Positions 60,159 through 64,000 of a stretch of 64,000 nt of DNA are shown piece by piece. The notes under the pieces were generated by a model, which was not told the origin of the DNA, ran no database searches, and saw only the letters and a program-made list of their open reading frames with translations. Within the stretch, counting starts at the first letter, position 1, and the number at the start of each line of letters is the position of its first letter. Source of the DNA: Tautonia sociabilis (GTDB taxonomy: Bacteria; Planctomycetota; Planctomycetia; Isosphaerales; Isosphaeraceae); assembly GCF_003977685.1 (NCBI RefSeq), contig NZ_RYZH01000002.1, positions 62,001-126,000 of the forward strand, in the 5' to 3' direction. The translations under genes and the position numbers were made by a program.

Positions 60159-60436
60159 CGCTCGTCCCTCTGGATCCTCCGGACGTCCGACGCGCCCAGG
60201 ACGTGCAGCGGGGGGCACGGGGTGGACTTGGCCCGGTCGGTCATTCGTTCCTGCAATCCTAATCGTGTCGGTGAATCGCCGCAAGGAAATCCTGACACCC
60301 GTCAGAGGATGCGGACAACCTTCGGCGCCCTGACGATCGGGGCACCACGTCCCGCCGGTCCGCTGCTTGACGTTGCCGACCGGATCGATATGATCGAACA
60401 GATGTTTCTGACGAGACCGAAACGGATGAATCTCCC

Positions 60437-61030
60437 GTGGAACTGACACCCGCTGCGCTGAAGTTCGTGTTGCACTGGGGGGAGATGGGCCAGGCGTGGG
60501 GGATCAACCGCACGATGGCTCAGGTGCATGCCCTCCTGTTCATCTCGCCCGAGGCGCTCGACGCGGCGACGATCAGCACGCTGCTGGGGGTCAGCCGCTC
60601 GAATGTCTCGACCAGCCTCCGGGAGCTGATCACCTGGGGAGTGGTCCGTCGCGTGCACGTGATCGGCTGCCGCTGCGACCGGTTCGAGGCGTTGAAGGAC
60701 GTCTTCGAGACCTTCCGGGTGATCATGGCCGAGCGGAAGCGTCGCGAGATGGATCCGACGATTGCCCTGCTGGAGCATTGCGTCGAGGAGGCCAAGGCCG
60801 CCGGGGAGCCCGAGGCGTATACCCGGGAGCAGCTTGAGAAGATGCTCGAATTCACCCGGCTGGTGACGACGTTTTACAGTCACATCGACCGGCTTCCCAT
60901 GCCCGCCCTCCAGGCGCTCTTCAAGGGAGGGGCGACGCTCTCCCGCCTTTTCGGGGGGGGAGGCGGCTCGCCGAGCAGGTCCGGTTCGGGGCGAGAGACG
61001 GCCACCGTGGGCTCCGGCGCCGAGGATTAG
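60437..61030 (+). CDS. GbsR/MarR-type transcriptional regulator
   Basis: The protein has 197 residues from GTG 60437. A winged helix-turn-helix is seen in LDAATISTLLGVSRSNVSTSLRELITWGVV (about residues 35-65), preceded by the GbsR-type helix GINRTMAQVHALLFISPEAL. A long helical dimerisation region follows (TIALLEHCVEEAKAAGEPEA). The C-terminal tail is Gly/Ser-rich. GbsR proteins respond to small molecules and repress neighbouring genes. It is divergent from the DUF1549 gene, which may be its target. Confidence 0.85.
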   Translation: MELTPAALKFVLHWGEMGQAWGINRTMAQVHALLFISPEALDAATISTLLGVSRSNVSTSLRELITWGVVRRVHVIGCRCDRFEALKDVFETFRVIMAERKRREMDPTIALLEHCVEEAKAAGEPEAYTREQLEKMLEFTRLVTTFYSHIDRLPMPALQALFKGGATLSRLFGGGGGSPSRSGSGRETATVGSGAED

Positions 61031-61162
61031 GGCCGGGCCGATGCGGTGAGAGACTGGAGTCGGGCGCGCTGCTCGAACGCCGATCGGGGACGGAGTGGTC
61101 GATCGTTCGGCCGGACTTCCCCGCCCCGGCTTTCCTCCTCAACCAGGATCCCTCTGGCGGAC

Positions 61163-62770
61163 TCAGAACGGGACCGGGTCGCCACTTCCGGCCGGCTTCG
61201 GCCTGGGCCTCAAGGGGGCCGGTTGCGGCGGTTCTTCGGAATCGGGTCGCGCCTGAGCCGGCGCGATCGGATTCGGGGCGGCGGATGGCGGCGCGGGGGC
61301 GACGACGGCCGAGGGAGTGGGAGCCGCGCTGCCCCGGTCCTGGGACTCGCGATAGATATTGAGGAAGGTGGTGTAGGCCTCGTCCGAGAGGTAGCGTTCC
61401 ACGAGTGCTCGGGTCTCGGCCAGCTCGGCCTGAGCGGTCCGGGTGAGGATGGGGACCCCGAGTTCGGCCTGGGTCCGCTGGGCATCGTCTTCGAGGCGGT
61501 CGAGACGTTCCTCGAAGTCGCGACGGGGAGGCAGCTGCTGGTACTCGTCGAGCAGTTGCTTGACCTCGTCCCACGCCTGGCCGTTGGCTCGGGCCTCGAG
61601 CTTCGCCTCGAGCACGCCCCGGCGGGCGACGAGGTCAACGATCTCGTCCTGCAGCGCCTTCAGGCGGAACTCGAGCGCGACGGCTTCCGGACGGGGCTCG
61701 ACGGGGACCTCGCGTTCCTCGGGCGTCTCACCGGGAAGCACGGGAAACTCCCGGAGCGGCTCCACTCCGCCGGCCAGGAGCCGGAGGATGACGAGCGAGT
61801 CGGAGTAATGTGGCGGCAGGGCGATTCTCCCCTCGCGGTCGGTCGTTCCCACCTCGGAAGCCACGGGATTCCCGACCCCCCGAGCGGTCAGGACGTAGCC
61901 GGCGGCCGGGTGCTCCTGGTCCCCGTCCCCGGCGACGAACCGGAATCGTGTCGGAACGTCGGCTGGCTTCAATCCCAGGGCGACCAGCCGGTAGCGTCCG
62001 GCCACTTGCCGGGGAAGCGGCTGCCGGAGGCCGCTGACCAGTTCGCAGCGGGCCCGGGCGCCGTCGATTTCGACCACCCGGAGGTAGGTGAACGGGATCG
62101 ATCGGATCTCCTGTACGGTCTTGTCCGGCCGCAGGAACAGATAGTAGGGCCGGAAGATCGAGTCCGGTTCGACGACCCGCCCGATCGGGTCGGCGGCCGG
62201 GAGCGAGGCCCCCTGAACGAGCAGCTCGGCCCCGCCGTCGGTGCGCTCGATCTCGGCAACCGGGGCGAAGATGCGACGGGAGAGCTCGAAGAGGGAACGG
62301 GCCGCGTCTCGGGGGTAGGGGGCCGGCTGCCGGTACAGGGGCCCGAGTTGCCGGGTGGTCGCGTCGAACTCTCGGCCGACCAAGAGGTAGCCGCCGCCGG
62401 AGTCGGCCGGCTCGACCCGGAGGAACCAACCTTTGTCGGCTCCTTGGAGCCCGGGGGCGACGATCTCCGCGGTCAGCTCCGACGGCGACCGGCCCCGCAA
62501 CGCCCCCTCGTCGTCGGCCAACTCGATTTGCCAGGGCTCTCCGACGAATCGGCGAACCAGGACGAGCCAGTCCTCCGCCAGGGCCCGGGCCGTTGGCGCA
62601 CCGACTCGAGCCTGAGGATCGACCGCCAGCCAGGCCCGGATGGCGTAGGGCGTCTCCTCCATCGACGAGGTGGACGCCTTCGCGTCCTGAGCCGGGACCG
62701 TCCGGGAGCTTAGGATCAGTACCAGGGTCAGGGCGGCGATCGTGAGCCGGTGGCGAGTGCGCATCATCAT
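61163..62770 (-). CDS. Secreted protein of unknown function coupled to an ABC solute-binding protein
   Basis: The protein has 535 residues from ATG 62770, which overlaps the upstream stop (ATGA). The signal peptide is RLTIAALTLVLILSSRTVPA. The first 400 residues hold strand-rich segments with an Ig-like or carboxypeptidase-regulatory-like character (TARGVGNPVASEVGTTDREG). A coiled coil follows (ALQDEIVDLVARRGVLEAKL), and the C-terminus is Pro/Ala-rich. I do not recognise the family. The tight overlap with the solute-binding protein gene suggests a shared periplasmic function. Confidence 0.65.
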   Translation of the reverse strand: MMMRTRHRLTIAALTLVLILSSRTVPAQDAKASTSSMEETPYAIRAWLAVDPQARVGAPTARALAEDWLVLVRRFVGEPWQIELADDEGALRGRSPSELTAEIVAPGLQGADKGWFLRVEPADSGGGYLLVGREFDATTRQLGPLYRQPAPYPRDAARSLFELSRRIFAPVAEIERTDGGAELLVQGASLPAADPIGRVVEPDSIFRPYYLFLRPDKTVQEIRSIPFTYLRVVEIDGARARCELVSGLRQPLPRQVAGRYRLVALGLKPADVPTRFRFVAGDGDQEHPAAGYVLTARGVGNPVASEVGTTDREGRIALPPHYSDSLVILRLLAGGVEPLREFPVLPGETPEEREVPVEPRPEAVALEFRLKALQDEIVDLVARRGVLEAKLEARANGQAWDEVKQLLDEYQQLPPRRDFEERLDRLEDDAQRTQAELGVPILTRTAQAELAETRALVERYLSDEAYTTFLNIYRESQDRGSAAPTPSAVVAPAPPSAAPNPIAPAQARPDSEEPPQPAPLRPRPKPAGSGDPVPF

Positions 62771-64000
62771 GGGGCGTCCGGAGCGAACCAGGGCTCGATG
62801 GTCCACGACTCGATCCCCTCGTACAGGGTGTCGGCCTCCTCGGCCGGACCGGTCAATCGGGTGCGCCACGCGAAATGCTCCTGGAGCTGCCAGAGCGGGA
62901 TGATCGGCAGTTCGTCCCTCGTCTCGCGGTCGATGGTGATGACCAGCTCCCGAGCGGTGGGGAGATCCTGGACCTGTTCGAGCCTGAGCAGCAGTTGCAA
63001 GATGCGGGGGCTGGCCAGGGCGCCGAGGCCGTCGGCCTGCGGGGGGGCCGTGTAGCCGGGGCAGAGAACTGGCCCGGCATTCCGGACGGGGTCGTCGATG
63101 CGGGCGGTTCGGTAGGCCAGGTCGAAGCGAGCCCCGCGTCGGAGTTCCGACTCCAGGTCCGAGGGGGGCCGTTCGATCGGAGTGACCTCCAGGCCCGCGT
63201 CCTCGAACGCCTCCACCAGCCGGGGGATCACCGCCCGGGCGGTCGGGATCGCCGGGTAGGCGAGCGTCAGGGCGATGGAGTCCTCACCAAGCTCCTGCTT
63301 GGCCGCTCGGACCATCATCTTCGCCAGCAGCGGGTCGTGCGCCAGCGGGGAGACGTCCGGGGCGTCGGCGAAGCTGCCGACCGGGAACGGGCCGTCGCTG
63401 GGGACGGTGGCCGCCTCCAGCGGGCGGCGGAGCACTCGCTCCTCGAGCAACTTTTCGCGGTCGATAGCGAAACTCAGCCCTCGTCGGAGCGACCGGTTGC
63501 GCAAGAGTGGGTTCCGTCCGTCAATCGCCAGCCAGTGCATCCGGGGAGCCCGGTACCGGCCGATCCGGATCGCTGGCTCCTCGGAGAGGGTGTCGAGCTG
63601 GTCGAGGGGCACCGATTCGAGCAGCGTCACGTCCCCTCGTCGGAGTGCGGAAACCGGGTCGGCCGGGGAGACGTACCGACGTTCCTGAATCCGGGCGATC
63701 GGGACGGTAGCGGCGGTGGAACCGTCCGCCCGATCGAGCCGGGCGGTCGTCGGTGAGAGCGGGCCCAGGGTATACGGCCCGCTGCCGATCGGGCGGGGAC
63801 CGTCGGGGGTCCAGACCAGACCGTCCCGGCCGCCGTGGGCCGGCCCGACGGGGATCAGCAGCCAGGCCGCCGGGTCGAGCGGCGCCCGGTTCAGCACGAC
63901 CTCGACGGATCGCTCGTCGAGCAAGGTGACGCGAGACAGCAGGCTCGCCCAGCGCGCATCGTAGCCGATCGTGCTGGGCAAGGCTCGGTCAGAGAGCGCC
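62767..64000 (-). CDS. Family 5 ABC-transporter solute-binding protein (5' end outside the window)
   Basis: About 410 residues are visible; the frame remains open at the right edge. Motifs of the oligopeptide/nickel-binding family 5 are RPIGSGPYTLGPL, NPLLRNRSLRRGLSFAIDRE and LPIIPLWQLQEHFAWR. These proteins bind peptides or similar ligands in the periplasm for an ABC importer. The signal peptide is beyond the window. The stop overlaps the ATG of the coupled secreted protein. Confidence 0.82.
   Translation of the reverse strand, partial: ALSDRALPSTIGYDARWASLLSRVTLLDERSVEVVLNRAPLDPAAWLLIPVGPAHGGRDGLVWTPDGPRPIGSGPYTLGPLSPTTARLDRADGSTAATVPIARIQERRYVSPADPVSALRRGDVTLLESVPLDQLDTLSEEPAIRIGRYRAPRMHWLAIDGRNPLLRNRSLRRGLSFAIDREKLLEERVLRRPLEAATVPSDGPFPVGSFADAPDVSPLAHDPLLAKMMVRAAKQELGEDSIALTLAYPAIPTARAVIPRLVEAFEDAGLEVTPIERPPSDLESELRRGARFDLAYRTARIDDPVRNAGPVLCPGYTAPPQADGLGALASPRILQLLLRLEQVQDLPTARELVITIDRETRDELPIIPLWQLQEHFAWRTRLTGPAEEADTLYEGIESWTIEPWFAPDAP

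Overview
The window looks like planctomycete DNA, probably an Isosphaeraceae-type bacterium. GC is high almost throughout. The right end carries families typical of that phylum: a DUF1501 protein with an adjacent cytochrome-like DUF1549/DUF1553 protein, GlsB/YeaQ and DUF4112 proteins, a YjhG/YagF-type dehydratase and a GbsR-like regulator. That part (about 53.1-64 kb) reads as ordinary chromosome. Everything left of about 52.9 kb reads as accessory DNA. The border is marked by the 3' part of a tRNA-Ser(GGA) gene (52857-52923) with no 5' half, next to four GTTAAC-containing repeats. This is the usual footprint of a tRNA-integrated genomic island, although no integrase is visible in the window.

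Region 1 (1-16 kb) is a defence or conflict island. It holds the end of an unrecognised gene, a PD-(D/E)XK-like protein, a single-chain MmeI-like (type IIL) restriction-modification enzyme, a Cas4-like nuclease divided over two overlapping membrane-anchored genes, and a Fic protein preceded by a six-copy operator-like repeat. Next comes a tightly packed operon (6198-15380): SIS-HAD fusion, phosphoribosyltransferase, ORC/CDC6-like AAA ATPase, an unrecognised protein, a PfkB kinase with a zinc-knuckle-like insert, a probable dual-OB protein and two different DUF488 proteins. The first five genes overlap by 4-11 bases. The set looks like a sugar/nucleotide-chemistry conflict system and is the best candidate here for a poorly described system. 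A ParE/RelE-type toxin with a frameshifted antitoxin closes the region.

Region 2 (16-43 kb) is a metal-resistance island. It contains a decayed czc operon in which the start of czcB is fused in frame to the second half of czcA, an intact czcC, a bestrophin, a P1B-type ATPase, a DUF326 copper-binding protein, two CDF transporters and two native RND efflux systems. Only one outer-membrane factor serves those two systems. Secreted Cys/His-rich mini-proteins sit at the head of each RND operon, and a Cys-rich 'CxEHG...CTLCH' repeat domain occurs both as a free lipoprotein and fused to one periplasmic adaptor. A cation/Ca2+ exchanger, a TauE/SafE permease and a DUF1232 protein follow. No metal-responsive regulator was recognised anywhere in this stretch.

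Region 3 (43.5-52.9 kb) is a scar zone. A czcCBA operon of clearly lower GC and proteobacterial character (43.7-49.9 kb) lies between IS remnants: a prepilin/IS630 chimera on the left, then a degraded IS630, a near-complete IS4-type transposase and an IS5-type element carrying an internal micro-inversion on the right. The tRNA fragment follows and the chromosome resumes.
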